This document shows, in pieces, positions 23,140-35,110 of a stretch of 64,000 nucleotides of DNA; the stretch's first letter is position 1, and the number at the start of each line of letters is the position of its first letter. The position numbers were made by a program, and so were the translations under genes. The notes under the pieces are model-generated. The model worked only from the letters and a program-made list of their open reading frames with translations. It searched no databases and was not told the origin of the DNA. This DNA comes from Saturnia japonica. Lineage: Eukaryota > Arthropoda > Insecta > Lepidoptera > Saturniidae. The stretch spans positions 11,002,930 to 11,066,929 of the forward strand of contig CM065325.1 in assembly GCA_033032175.1 (NCBI GenBank), in the 5' to 3' direction.

Positions 23140-23390
23140 CAAAAATCCGATAGAACAAGACAATTAAATTAAAATGGGACCACCCTTGAGGTCTTATTAC
23201 CCTATTAAACAAAAATTGAATAATCCAAATCTGTTCATAAACAAAGAAGCTATCAATGGCTTGACATCCATAAAAAAAGGACGGTCGGTTAAAAAGGACG
23301 GTCAGTTTTCCGAACCTGAAAATTGTCCGGGAAACTTTACCAATTTTTAATCCCATAAAAACCTAATTCCGGACTAAAAGGATCATTTTA
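23140..23390 (+). repeat. Dispersed repeat, inverted partner at 34.4 kb
   Basis: Contains AAAAGGACGGTCAGTTTTCC, then AAAAACCTAATTCCGGAC. The region 34,395-34,565 carries the same sequence reverse-complemented. A short minus-strand frame is not a gene. Confidence 0.5.
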
Positions 23391-23639
23391 AAACAAAAAA
23401 ATATAAAAACGGGCCAGCTGTTCTCAGATGACGCGCTCACCGACCAACGGCATTTAATTTTTAACAGATTTCAAAATAAGATGTTATCAAAATTCGACCA
23501 CGTATGTGTGTAATATTATGGGAACTGGAATATATTCACATATGATAATCTATTTAAGGCTTCCAAACAAATATACAAAGTTGTACAGATTTACATATGC
23601 AAGTATGTATGTATTTCTCCGAAACTTTTAATCGGACGA

Positions 23640-23762
23640 CCTAATAAAGGTCGCTGGGAGCCGTTGGGTGCAGGCCGCACAAGATCGGTCGCTCTGGAGA
23701 TCTATGGGGGAGGCCTATGATCAGCAGTGGACGTCCTGCGGCTGAAATGATGATGATGATTA
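23640..23762 (+). mobile_element. LINE 3' end with GATGAT tail
   Basis: Carries 'GGTCGCTCTGGAGATCTATG', 'GGGGAGGCCTATGATCAGCA' and 'GTGGACGTCCTGCGGCTGAA', ending in (ATG)n microsatellite sequence. I recognise this as a 3' terminus of a lepidopteran non-LTR retrotransposon; everything upstream is missing, so it is a severely 5'-truncated insertion. Confidence 0.65.
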
Positions 23763-24034
23763 ATCGGATTGGGACTGTTTTTTAAATTTTAATTTCAACT
23801 TACGGAACAGTGCAAGTTTCATCAAAATCGGTCCATTAGTTTTCAAGATATGGACTAATACGTGTAAAACGGCCTGGCTTATTGATACGAGGTATGAGTA
23901 TGGTGTCATAGGGGAAAAACATCTCAAAACCTTGGTCATATTCTAGTGTATGTAAGAAAACTAAAAGAGATAAAATGAAAAAGTAATTTAAAAAATTAAA
24001 TCGACTTTAGAAAAAATGTTCATTTCGTGTATCT

Positions 24035-24675
24035 ATATTAATAAATCTGTAGTTCTGTCTGTACATTTAATATTTTTCCAAAATTTCCTGATATCTATAC
24101 AATTAATAAAATTTAAATGTCAGTTTGTATTGTCAAAATTAACAGGTTTTTACTAAATGCATATGAAAGTATATACGATACGTATAACAAAACACCAATT
24201 TTTAAAATTTTTGTTGGACCGATTTTGACGGAACTTTGACTGGCAGATAACTGATGTTACAAGGCGTAACTTAGGCTACGTTTGTTTTCGAAAAATATTT
24301 AGGGTTCCGCACAAATAAAAAAAACTGGTCTTGGTGAATCAATTCGGGCGCTTAAATGGCTTACACTGAGTAAACCATAAAAGATATATCAAATCAATGT
24401 ATGACATTATTTTAGGTGTTAAAAAGACCTACAAAAAATTCAACGAGTGCAATTAGAAGCATAATTATAATACCATTATTGAGAGGCTGTAAGAATCGTT
24501 AATGACACATTATAAATCGTAGAATAAAATAATAATATTTAACCGATTTTCATAAAAATTATACTCGGAAAATACATACCATTCCGGAATTGATACGGCA
24601 TATGAATTGTGAATGAACTAACTACTGCGAAATAAGAAACGCGTGCGGAGCCGCGGGCACACTGCTAGTAGGTAT
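24035..24675 (-). repeat. R repeat (reverse) followed by S4 end
   Basis: Reads in reverse as the R blocks (CCGATTTTGACGG, GAATCAATTCGGGCGCTTAA, GGCTTACACTGAGTAAACC). After an interruption comes an S4 end in plus orientation, with ATTGATACGGCATATGAATT and 'GTGCGGAGCCGCGGGCACAC'. No genes. Confidence 0.5.
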
Positions 24676-24955
24676 ATAAAAATAAAAGTTGATTAATTTT
24701 TTTTTAATACTTTTTATTTATCAGATGTACGAAATATGTACACGGGTAAGCTAGTTTATATCTTAGTTATAAACCGGTAATAATTGTTGTGTACATTGTT
24801 AATAAAGATAATATCAACACCTTTTTTAATAAAGGACGATATTGCTGTTTTTGCTTCTATATGACATGTTGTAGTAATGCCATAATGATTAAATAACGAG
24901 CTAATAATGAATGAAAGTTTATGAGCGTTTTTGATGTTAGACTCGTGTGTTACAG

Positions 24956-25146
24956 CCCACTGGGTGGTACATCAGTGGCGGCTGTACGAGCGGTCGCTCT
25001 GCTCGTTGCTGGAACTGCAGGCGCGGAAGGGCACGTACTCTATGTGCTGCTCGCCTCGGTACGTGCTGGCGCCGGAGTACGCGCCCCACTTGCTGCCGAT
25101 ACCTCTCACCACGCAGCGGGCATCGCCGCCGCCGGCGCACTTGTAG
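24956..25146 (+). CDS. Probable terminal coding exon of a host gene, product unknown
   Basis: An isolated GC-rich island in AT-rich DNA. After the acceptor-like GTGTGTTACAG (ending 24,955) one frame runs 'HWVVHQWRLYERSLCSLLEL', 'QARKGTYSMCCSPRYVLAPE', 'YAPHLLPIPLTTQRASPPP' and stops at TAG 25,144-25,146. In that frame 54 of 62 codons end in G or C (87%), with no such bias in the overlapping frame, which is the mark of a real lepidopteran coding exon. AATAAA lies at 25,185-25,190, so transcription could end soon after. The first codon is split (phase with two bases in this exon). The protein family is not recognised: no signal peptide or transmembrane segment, a Pro-rich C-terminus. A GTAAAC at 25,171 could be a donor, but lies after the stop. 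Upstream exons are not identified in the window. Confidence 0.55.
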
Positions 25147-25184
25147 CGATGCGACCATGCGCCGACACAGGTAAACTATTTACT

Positions 25185-25190
25185 AATAAA
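25185..25190 (+). promoter_or_regulatory. Possible polyadenylation signal AATAAA
   Basis: AATAAA lies 38 bases after the stop codon of the candidate terminal exon. In AT-rich DNA such hexamers are frequent, so this is supporting evidence only. Confidence 0.35.
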
Positions 25191-26029
25191 CTCTGCGTCA
25201 CGGTTTTACCCATGTTCTAATTCTCCACCGTGCCGCTGCAAGCGCACCTGTCTAACCTGACGTTGTTCTCACTTGCCGTACTTGACTTCAGCATCCCTAG
25301 CATAGTTATTATAAAATGCAAATATAATTTATCAAGTTAAATAAACAAACCAACAAGCATCCTACCACTGTGCCAGGGTTTCGTCACGTTGTTACCCTTT
25401 AACAAAATTTAGGAGTCAAACCAAAGCCTTTAGATGCAACATCCGAGTACTAATTACATATATTTACAGTGCCTTGAAAATCACCTAACAGATCAACTTG
25501 TTTTGATATAATTGAAGGGGTAGCAGTCACACAAGTTGTATAAATCTACAAACGATGCGCACCCCTTTGCAATGAACCAGGTCTTATTAAAAGGTGTTAA
25601 AATTAAAATCTGTCATACTGTTTTTTTCGGTGCATCGTCGGATCAGTCGATCTGTAACAAATTACCCAGACATTCTTCCGTAACATTAACAGTTAATTTG
25701 TTAAACTCGTATATTATATTTTTTACATCGAATCTGAACATTCCAGTTCTCTGGTAGTTTACCGGTCTTACCACTTTGTAATGACTGCTTATATAATTTC
25801 ATATAATTTATTGTCGTTTATGTTCTCCTGTATAATTTTTTGCAAACTGTTGCGTACGTGAAGGGAATGCTGCCTAAAAATTTTTCCGTTATTATGGTTG
25901 TATTAATAAGAATATGATTTTCATTTTATAAACATATGAAATTGTGACGAATAAACTTTAAGTGTCCAAACTTGTAATATCTACTTCATCTTATAAAGTT
26001 TGATAACTTGCTAATTTCTCAGTTCGAGT

Positions 26030-26235
26030 GTATATTTTTTTTCGTCGATGTTCAAGCATAAATTTTTTGTTTATGAACCGATTTAGAAGATAATTTTTTC
26101 GTTGGAAAGGGGATACCTCAAATTTGGTCTGGTCCTATTTTAATTTCATCGGTATTGGATCTTCGACTTCGCAGTTACACCAGGGAACTTCTCAAAATCA
26201 ATGAAGTAGGTTTTATTTTTTTTTGTAAAAATTGA
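26030..26235 (-). repeat. S6 dispersed repeat
   Basis: Reverse complement of the block at 33,105-33,345: here GGAAAGGGGATACCTCAAAT, 'TCGACTTCGCAGTTACACCA' and AATGAAGTAGGTTTTATTTT. Non-coding. Confidence 0.45.
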
Positions 26236-26679
26236 CTTGTAGTAATGGATTATGCAGCAGCATTTATTCGTGTTTCTTTAATCTTGCATCTACAAATAAA
26301 CTGCACATCAGCAACAAATGCAGTTTGTGTTAAACCACTGTATATATTTGTAGCATATAACCGGCTTACCTTAGACTTGTTCAATTTAATCCAGTAGCGT
26401 AAGCGTAATTATGATATGATAATGCCGAATAAAATAAATATTATTTTGTTAAAAATAACATAAAATGACACAAAAATATGAAAAGGTTGTTCAACTGTGT
26501 TATTCTTTTGCTTTACTAAAATAGAAAATTCTATATATCTTTTTCATTTGCATATTGCTAGACATAAATACCTAAATTTAATTATTCTTCACAGAGTTGT
26601 ATTAGTTATTTAGATAGTCTTTTTTACGCAAGAAGATTTGAGACACCTTAATAATCTTCCATTATATATCTAAACTATC

Positions 26680-26775
26680 TGACCCGCGCAACTTCGTCTG
26701 CGTCCTATAAGAGAGAGAGAGAGAGAAAGGATCAGAGAGAGTGGCTCGTATGCACGTATTATAAGGTACCGCCCG
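26680..26775 (+). repeat. Dispersed repeat head with GA microsatellite
   Basis: CTGACCCGCGCAACTTCGTC is followed by a (GA)n run near 26,710-26,727. It looks like the head of the element whose tail is at 27,120-27,375. Confidence 0.45.
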
Positions 26776-27119
26776 CCTCCCACATTATTCTGCATAATAA
26801 AAATGCGCTCGTGATATTTGATCATTATTTTGCTGCTGAGTTATTTTAAAACTGTGATATCTTCTAAGATATTCATTTAAATCAATTACTGCAATTTTGT
26901 TCAAAATTAAATACTTGTGTTGAATAACGTATTTATTTCGAAAAGGGTTAATACCATGTATATAAAAATACATTCGCAAAAAATCATTATTTTAGAACAA
27001 ATTTTATTACTACAAAAAAGGTTATATTGAGTAAACCTTAAAAGATAGTCTTATGCTGTCGCGAACCTTTTATTAGAACTTTTTAAGAGAAATAATTTCG
27101 GTTCACACGGTTGTTGCGT

Positions 27120-27375
27120 AACTTTAACCATTCACGTAGCGCAGCCAGTGGAAGCTCTCAAAAGGAATAAATTTCCCCCGTTTTTGCAACATTTTTCATT
27201 GATGCTTCGCTTCAATTGGTCGTAACGTGATGTTATATAGCCTATAACCTTCCTCAATAAATGGGCTATCCAACACTAAAACATTTTTTCCATTCGAACC
27301 AGTAGTTCCTGCGATTAGCGCGTTCAATCAAACAAACAAACAAAATCTTCAGTTTTATAATATTAGTATAGACGA
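27120..27375 (+). repeat. Dispersed repeat tail
   Basis: Contains 'GTAACGTGATGTTATATAGC', 'CCTTCCTCAATAAATGGGCT', 'CCATTCGAACCAGTAGTTCC' and 'ATAATATTAGTATAGAC'. I recognise this as a very common lepidopteran block; related pieces lie at 49,860-50,120 and 59,563-59,785. Confidence 0.55.
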
Positions 27376-27559
27376 TGAATATCCGTAACCTGATCTATGA
27401 ACTTTCTTCGATAGCTGTTTCCTTTCTGTCTTTGTTTTAAATACTAATACTTATTTAATAAATTTACATAGCCATTTTGAAAAGGATGATATTGCTATCT
27501 ATACTAGCTCGGCAAAATGCCAGTACAGCACCTGAAGGTAAGTACGCCATGACCTGATC

Positions 27560-27885
27560 TTTCTTCAGAATGGCCCTTCTAGGCCTTCCTTTTCCAACGA
27601 TGCCATTTACACACGCCTTACAAATTTATTTAGTCATTCTTCTTTCATTCATCCTCTACGTGCACAAACCATCAAAGCATCCTATTCTCAATCCGTGTGA
27701 CTATATCTTTTTTTACACCACAATGTTCTCTTATCACACTATTTCTTATCCTGTCACTCAATTTCTACTACATTAGCGCTTTTATTTCTACTGCACTTAT
27801 TTTACTTTTATGCTTTTTCTGCCACACCTAGCTTTCACTTCCGTACACGAGAGTTGGAACTAACACTGCACGTTCCTCGATCAAA
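27560..27885 (-). pseudogene. LINE reverse transcriptase fragment, inverted 5' segment
   Basis: Minus-strand translation gives ERAVLVPTLVYGSES, then KLSDRIRNSVIREHCGVKKD and VTRIENRML, WFVHVED, and further on GKGRPRR, with stops and shifts between blocks. These are post-catalytic motifs of an RTE/R1-like LINE ('VLLPTLLYGSE', 'HVERM', 'GRGRPRR'). The plus-strand frame at 27,570-27,776 is the antisense of this and not a gene. Its continuation is the plus-strand fragment next to it. Confidence 0.7.
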
Positions 27886-27904
27886 TCGGGGACGTTCTGA
27901 ATAA

Positions 27905-28029
27905 AGCTTAGGTCAAGAGTACTCTAAAACGACAAGAATGTATGAAAAGATTGATGAACGTTGAAGAAGCAAAAGATGTAGGCCAGGATCGTAGCAAGTG
28001 GAAGGACGTGATCTCTGCCTACCACGTTG
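27905..28029 (+). pseudogene. LINE C-terminus, sense 3' segment
   Basis: Plus-strand translation gives VKSTLKRQECMKRLMNVEEA then KDVGQDRSKWKDVISAYHVG and a TGA. This is the C-terminus expected right after the GRPRR region that is encoded on the minus strand just to the left. The two pieces therefore come from one element in opposite orientation. A GTATGTAAGTAC sequence follows the stop. Confidence 0.7.
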
Positions 28030-28814
28030 GGAAAGAGGATTGATTTATGTATGTAAGTACGTTATACCGTACTCGAACTTTGGGAATTGTAATTCACAAA
28101 CAACGGTGACAGAACTCATCGGCAGTCGTCGATGCCTGCCGGTTTTTTGTACAAATGAATTATTATATCCATTGGCAAGCAAGTATATTAATTGCTATAA
28201 TTGCAGTGTTGCTGTGAATCCTTGTCAAACAACGGTTATAATTTGTTTTTGATCTGCCTTGCACTTATAGATGCAATGTTGTCTTGTTACTTAAACTTTA
28301 TTAAGAGACACCTTGAACAAATTAAGAATCAAAAAGTTAATTAAATCGTTTATTAGTGTTTGAAAATCTCCATCGAAGCCACAAAGTAAGATGTAATTGA
28401 GGTTTCTGTAATTATAGTGTACTCGAATAGTTAGGTTCTGTTTATGAGAATTATAATGGCGGATTATTACGAATCATCCGCTATTTAATTACAAGCCCGT
28501 GTTTACAGCAATGCGCACAATTATTTTTTACTTCGTTACATCGCAGTACTGTAATTTATTGCCGAGTGTTTTTCTTGCATATCCCGTTTAAGGGTGTCAT
28601 TGTTGGACGCGTATTGTACTTGTATTAATAAGAGACGGGTATCGTGTTTAAGTACACACGCAAGGCTCAACCATAAAATAAAAAGGCATTGCTAAAATCA
28701 ATCCATATTTATAAAGCGATACCAATTTGTTTCTGGCGTGGTAATGTTGCAACCGTGTTAGAATTATAAATTGTATATATCTATCATCATGATAAGTAAA
28801 AGTAAAATAAAGCA

Positions 28815-29045
28815 ATGATGGCTCAGTGACAGCGTGTATGGAAGCCGTGCCGATCGTCGTGAGTTCGAATCCCTGTAACGTTTTCGGTGAAGGAAAATAC
28901 CGTGATGAAACCATAGCATAGTGATATCTTTACCTTTATCTTTACTTGAGAGCCAGTTTCCCACAAGGCTTAGTGTGTTACCATCTTGAGCCACATCGTC
29001 ACTAATCAGGTGATATTAAAAATTGTGACCAAACGCTTCTTAACC
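28815..29045 (+). repeat. S1 SINE, near-complete
   Basis: tRNA-like head with A box TGGCTCAGTGA (28,818-28,829 region) and B box GAGTTCGAATCC (near 28,860), then 'TTTTCGGTGAAGGAAAATAC', then 'GAGCCAGTTTCCCACAAGGC' and 'CCACATCGTCACTAATCAGG'. These are internal RNA polymerase III promoter motifs. The minus-strand frames here are shadows of the repeat. Confidence 0.65.
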
Positions 29046-29489
29046 TATAAATAAATTCAAAAGAGTCTCGACTCGGGAAGGTAAAAGGACCGAGTTTCAC
29101 ATGTAACTATTTTGAAAAATATCAATTGCTTTATGTCTTTAATCCCTTCATAAATTAATTTTAAGGTATATAATATAGATGGCGTTATAAATTTATTATT
29201 GTTCAAATAATTTTAGGGAAGGGCATTATGGTACCTACATAAAGATTTAGTCCACGAGGAGAGATCTAGATGTAAGTATTATCACAGATAAATAATAAAA
29301 CGTTAATAAGCGTAGGTTAAAACCATGCTAGACTATTGTTACTGCCTATAAAATAGTATCAATTTATATATACCACGTGTACGGAATAATGTGAATTGCA
29401 TGCGTAAATAATTTTAAAAGCTTGTGGGGTAAGTTTGATAGGTGAGACATAATTATACTTAATTTATTTTTTATTATATAACCAATCGA

Positions 29490-29625
29490 AGCGACGACCG
29501 TTCAGTTGTATTGTGTACGGATAACACGTCGATCGACTTGAGTTCAAATCCCTGCAGTGAGACTGAGCTTTCGGTGAAGGAAAACATCGTGATGAAACAA
29601 TACGGGAAACAACACAGTGTAAACA
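29490..29625 (+). repeat. S1 SINE head
   Basis: B box GAGTTCAAATCC, then GAGCTTTCGGTGAAGGAAAA and CATCGTGATGAAACAA. The tail blocks are missing. Confidence 0.6.
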
Positions 29626-29724
29626 TTGGTTTTGGCTTCATTACAATAGTTTTAGGACACCTAATTTTACAACCGTACCTAATAATAATTTGGTGGAATT
29701 ATTAAAGATTATAATAATACTAAA

Positions 29725-29890
29725 TGTGCCCGTGACATCGCTCCTGCGAACAAAAAAATATTTTTTTACCGAGATATAAAGTATCCTGTCTTTATCCGGG
29801 TTACAGACCATCTGTGTGCCAAATTTAAACCAAATTCGATTAGACATTTTTGCATAATTAAGTAACAAATAAAGTCACTTTCGAATTTAA
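29725..29890 (+). repeat. Degenerate dispersed repeat
   Basis: Contains 'AAATGTGCCCGTGACATCGC' and a 'CCAAATTTAAACCAAATTCG' block, resembling the 'GTGCCCGCGRCTTCGTC' class of arthropod repeats. Confidence 0.35.
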
Positions 29891-30459
29891 AATGTGTAGT
29901 TAGGATTGTGAATATGTTAAAGCTGTCTATGGCTGTAAACGTAAAAAACTTATAAATTTGAAGAATACGTTGAAATCCATTTGCATAAGAAGTAAGCATC
30001 AGTGTTTTCTTGAAAGACCATAGCTTTATATTCGACACTTTTATACCAAAATATATTTCCTACTGTATTTACTTTTTAAAATGTATTTACTTTTTAGTCT
30101 TTATCGTACTTAACCATCCACAGGTATGTTGTGGACTGTTGGAAACAGCAAAAATATCTGTTGAAAAATCGAAATGTAAATAAATATACGATTCCAGACA
30201 ATGTCAACAAGATTTCACAAGAGAGATTAAGTATAAATTTTTGTCTGCAATTCGAAATCGAAAAACATTGCCATGAATGTATAATAATAATAAATCAACA
30301 TTTTTGGGCATTCCACGTTCAGGCACTAATTTTGTTTATCACACGCAAATGTAAACTTGTCTCATTACCAACGTTTACTTTAACATGTATCAAGACAAAC
30401 TAACAATTGTTACTAGTGGTCGCCCAGTGGGTGAAAATCGACCGTAATTCACTCGACGT

Positions 30460-30812
30460 TATTGAGGTTGTTTGTGAGTTTTTTGCGTGATCTTAGAATG
30501 TCATGTAGTAGTTTTTGTTTTTTACCCGACTGCGAAAAAGAAGTGTTATGTTTTTCGAACGTATGTATGTATAATATATAAACGGCTTGATGGAATTTAG
30601 CTTACGAGGTGACGTTAGATTTGTTTTAATCGTGGGAGTAACATCGTCTTTTTAATATTTAAGTATGACGTCTGGGAATAAAATAAAAAGTAAAATTAGA
30701 AGTTCTAATAAGAGAGCCACCATTTTGTTAGAAAATAGATTACTGAAATCATATTTACTCGAAAATGCCAGTAATGATCTTGCCAAGTTATGGAAAAGAA
30801 GAAGATAAGATT
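30460..30812 (+). repeat. S3 retroposon with AAG tail
   Basis: Contains GACTGCGAAAAAGAAGTGTT, 'CGTGGGAGTAACATCGTC', TCTAATAAGAGAGCCACCAT and ends GGAAAAGAAGAAGATAAG. Other pieces: 44,640-44,815, 48,945-49,070, 53,270-53,465 and 61,680-61,760. Confidence 0.55.
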
Positions 30813-33100
30813 TTCTTTGTACACCTCTAAAATCATTGCATATTGTATATTGTCATATTACGGTCAATCTGTCAGTAAGTATATTTATACTTGGCAGTAT
30901 TTTACATTTCTTTTGGTGTCATAGAAACCAAGTATAACAGTGTTCTTACTTGATTTTTAAATAAGAATAAGTGAAACGTTAAAATTATTAGAAATTTATT
31001 CTTAAAATAGAAAGCAATTAATTTGAAGAAATTTGTTACTTTATTCGACTTTGTGCATTTCCGTTGAATATGTCGGATTTCAGTGTCAATGATTAAAATG
31101 AAACGTTGTAAAAAAAAGTTATTATATTGAATAACGATTTAATTAAGCAAGTATGTAGTAACCATATTTGGAAGTGTTGTTTTAAGAAAATTAAAGAAAA
31201 TAGGATAAGTATTATAAATGAGTTTCTATTCTATAATTATATTTAGCATATTATATTCAGTACCTGCTTAGCTTCCTAGTTCCTTTTTCATATGTCCACA
31301 TCACTCGTATGACCCGGTAATAAAACCGCCGGTGCAATATATAGCCATCCTGCATTTTCACGCTCGTAAACTCTCAAAAGAGGGGGACGGAAAACTTTTA
31401 TAGCATCCACTCGCTTTTCGCAACAAAAACTTTTATTGTCGACTACTCGTAAATTACGCAGTCTTAGTGTCGGCGGAAAAATTTAAATAAATTTTCTCCA
31501 CTTTAATTCGTCAATTAAACATTCGTAGCGTTTTATTACCAGTCTTTACTATCAAATTAGTTCGTAAATTAATCTACGGATGAACTGCGAGGTTGTTAAG
31601 TTGCTATTAATATGGTTCATAATGGAATATGTTTTGCACTGACTAAAGAGTCATTTATACAGCAATACTTACCAATACTACTTACCACAAGCGAAGATCC
31701 ATTTTAAAATGGAACACGGGAACTGTCGTAAAATTTTTTAGTGACGTGATATAATATTATAATTCCGTTTATTTAAACGATACTTTAATTCAACAATTTA
31801 TCGAGTCTAAAAAAACGTACGATACCTATAATTGTAAATAATGATAATTAAATTAAATTTTTAAAAAATTAGACATTATATTTCATACATTTATAATAAC
31901 ATACTTTAAAATATAATATTTTTGTATACGTCATTTGCGTCTAATCAAAAACAGAAGTTGTGCGTGCTCATTTCTTGAAATCTTTTGTATTATTTGACTA
32001 TTCCACCAATCAAATCATTGGTTGGTTGGTATTTCACCAATCATTTCATCAAAGTTATTCTGAAGTATAAATACACTTGTATTAAAATTCAGTTTATAAT
32101 ATATATTAGAAATCGAAACTGCATTTCTAAACGACAAAACTTATAATATATTTAAAATGTTGACATCAAAATCAGCTACAAATTCGGCGTGAAAATTCTC
32201 GTTATGCTTTATTTCTATAGTGATAAGAAAGGAAGATTTTATATAAGTAGAACACTTTACTCCTATATATACGTCGATAAATATTTGATCATTATCGATA
32301 AAGTTAAATTGTCGACATGCTTACCTCACCTCACCGTACATTTGACGCGTCGTCTGTGGATCGTAAAACTTTTCGCGCGTAAACGTCACGGTTGACATTG
32401 GCTAGCAGATGCAGCGCTGTGCAGCGTTCCTTTGTGCCTCGACCGTCTACTAACAATATTGATTTACAGCGTACTGGGATTATATTGTACTGAAAAAATA
32501 TTACACACATAATATTCCGGGTCGATGACCGGTGAAATTATGCGTTTCATAGGATTAATTATATTGGTATGTATTTTGATAGTAAAATTGATAATTTAAT
32601 ATCATAATAATTTATATAGTAACGAAGAGAAATGGCTTTAATATATATAAGTATTAGTTTTTATAGTTTAATTATTTTGACACAATTATAAAAATATGAG
32701 AGTAAAATGAACTTAAATTCTTATCATTGACGGCTAACTTCATCATGTTGGCACGCGGGATAAACTTTTTGAGAGTTTTTTTTACGCTGAAAAAGTATTG
32801 TAGTTTAACTTATTACGTGTATTTTTAGTCATTTTTTTACGAAAAATTTTGAGAACCAAAACCAAACCAATTTATAGAACCAAACCATTACTAAACGAAG
32901 TCATAGCTCATACGGTGATCGTCCACCATACTTTTCAGTTTCAATACAACTTTAGTCATTTCGTCAAAACACCGATTTGGACTGTGGCAATAAAGTTATA
33001 AATACACATTTTATTATTAATTCAACACGTAACTCCTACACACTGACTTATTTTACAAAGATGGTAGCGATTCAATAAAATACAACAAGACAATTTTTAA
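30813..33100. other. AT-rich non-coding DNA
   Basis: No gene recognised. A slightly GC-richer patch near 31,310-31,470 (ACCGCCGGTGCAATATATAG) has no coding frame. A single S9 arm lies at about 32,725-32,775. Confidence 0.35.
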
Positions 33101-33104
33101 CAAA

Positions 33105-33345
33105 AAGAAAACCAACTTCAATGGTTTTGAGGAGCTTTCCTGATGTATCTTCAAAGTCGAAGGTCCAATGGCAATGTAATTAAAATGGAACCAATTATGA
33201 GATATCCTTTCCAACTAAAAAATAATCATCTAAATAAGTTCAAACTTAAAGAAATAAGTTATGGCTGAACATCCATAAAAAAATTTAAATTCGAATTGAG
33301 AACCTCCTTTTTTTAATGCCCGCCCCCTTTTTGACAATAGCCCGC
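33105..33345 (+). repeat. S6 dispersed repeat
   Basis: Contains AAACCAACTTCAATGGTTTT, 'GTCGAAGGTCCAATGGC' and ATATCCTTTCCAACTAAAAA, matching the reverse of 26,030-26,235. Confidence 0.45.
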
Positions 33346-33649
33346 ATTTCAATGCATTATCTCATTCTAAATTCTAGAACTTTCTTGAAGTACCCACAAT
33401 GCGCTACCATAAAATCTAGTCAGACACTCATCTAGCGAGTCCCGTCTCCAGTCGTAAAACGTACCTAAAATAAGCCATAAAATATTGTCTGTGTATTTAA
33501 ATTTATCTATACTGTAACGGCCAGGTTAAACAGAGATTTACCTTTTATTTAGTTTAATTTATACAGCAGCGCTTTCAAATATATCGATGATATTCGTTCG
33601 AGATATGCAGCAACAATAATTTCTATTTTTTTTTTTTCTATACTGAGTC

Positions 33650-33800
33650 CGTCATGGTTCAGTGTTAGCGCATTTCGACACCATCAGAGTTCCTTGAGAT
33701 GGGGGTTTCAAGGTCGGTAAAGTGCTAGTGATAACTATGGTATTACAAGCATCCATAGGCTACGTACGGCAGCCGCTTACCATAAACCCTCACGTTACTT
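33650..33800 (-). repeat. S2 dispersed repeat
   Basis: Contains TTTCAAGGTCGGTAAAGTGC, then GGTATTACAAGCATCCATAG and GGCTACGTACGGCAGCCGC. Confidence 0.55.
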
Positions 33801-34394
33801 ATATGTAAAAAAGGCTAAAACTCATGAGAGCCGAATCGCACACGATTACATTTTATCGTCCTGTCGCGATGAATGATGCGATGCGCAAGTGTGTTTCGCC
33901 CGGTATTATACAGTGTTTAATTACCCATTAAAGTGAGTTGGATAAGCTCACTGACATGCTTTGAGATACTTGTTGGCTTTGTTTTATATCTAAACAATGC
34001 TTTTTTGGCTTTGTTAAAGTTTGTTTTCTTTTACAACCTAAGTCCTATACTCTTGGGATATTGTAATATTTGTAATCTATCTATGTAAATAAAAATGAAA
34101 TGTTCTTCGTTGGTAAGCGGTTCACTTGAAAACGACTTAAGGCCGTTTTCAATACCCTATCTATCCGTTGTTTCAGATACTTATGATAGACAAATATAAC
34201 CTTTTGTCTTTACTTTTATTTCAATAACCTATCAATGGATAGTTTTTCATATCTACATAATATATATATATATATTCTCCATATCCATATCCTATAGCTT
34301 GAATAGATAGGAAGGAAGCCGATATCTGTCTTAAGTTAAAGATAGTATTTATTATAAATATAGTCTAATAATTTTGGTTAATTCTTTTTTGAAA

Positions 34395-34565
34395 TATTAG
34401 TGACAGTCCGAATTAGGTTTTTATGGAAAGAAAAATTAAAAAGTTTTCGGGAAAATGTTCAAATTCGGAAAAAACTGAACGTCCTTTTTCTAACGGATTT
34501 TTGTATGAACTCACGATTAAAAGGATGGATAGACGTAAATAACTTATTTGTTTTTCATGGATAAG
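34395..34565 (-). repeat. Inverted partner of the 23.1-23.4 kb repeat
   Basis: GTCCGAATTAGGTTTTTATG, TTTTCGGGAAAATG and AACTGAACGTCCTTTTTC are the reverse complements of blocks at 23,290-23,385. Confidence 0.5.
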
Positions 34566-34974
34566 CTATCAGAAAAAAACGGGATAGGTGGCACTATGAT
34601 CGAGTTATAGACTATTAGAAAGGGTGGAACAACGTCTGCCAGGCCAGCTAGTGACACTAATAAATTTGATTGTCCACTAAGCCAACCTTACGATGTTGGC
34701 GAGTTCGAATACTATGAAGTTTATTTTATTTGTTTATTTGTGCACTAAATCATGGTTGTTAATATTAGAACATTTATCAAACATCACTCATAATGATTTT
34801 TTTTCACACCAAGACTATAGTTGGTACCAATTTAAATTAGTAAATTTATATCTATGCGAAAACTGTAAATTTAGTTGTTATATGCCGATCTATATTCCGT
34901 CGGTGTAAATCACTTGACCACCATCCATTTTATTATACAAGGTTTTTAAAATCTTTTATAGATTTTAACGATAT

Positions 34975-35110
34975 GGCCTCACCTCATGTTAAATGACTGT
35001 GTGGCCTAAGATGGTGAACCGCTATTGAAGAAACTTGACCTCAAGTGCAGCTGCCGGAACAGATAGATAGCAGCTATAGATGCTTGACGATAGATTTTCA
35101 CCTCAAGGGG
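34975..35110 (-). repeat. S1 SINE tail
   Basis: Reverse of the S1 3' half: GACTGTGTGGCCTAAGATGG, then 'CCTCAAGTGCAGCTGCCGGA'. Heads are missing. Confidence 0.55.

Noticed and set aside
24921..25220. Alternative frame of 99 codons over the candidate exon
   Set aside because: Third positions are not GC-biased in this frame, unlike the frame that ends at 25,146. The low-complexity Ala/Val protein is an artefact of shifted GC-rich codons.
27570..27776. 68-codon plus-strand frame
   Set aside because: It is the antisense of a LINE reverse transcriptase fragment on the minus strand.
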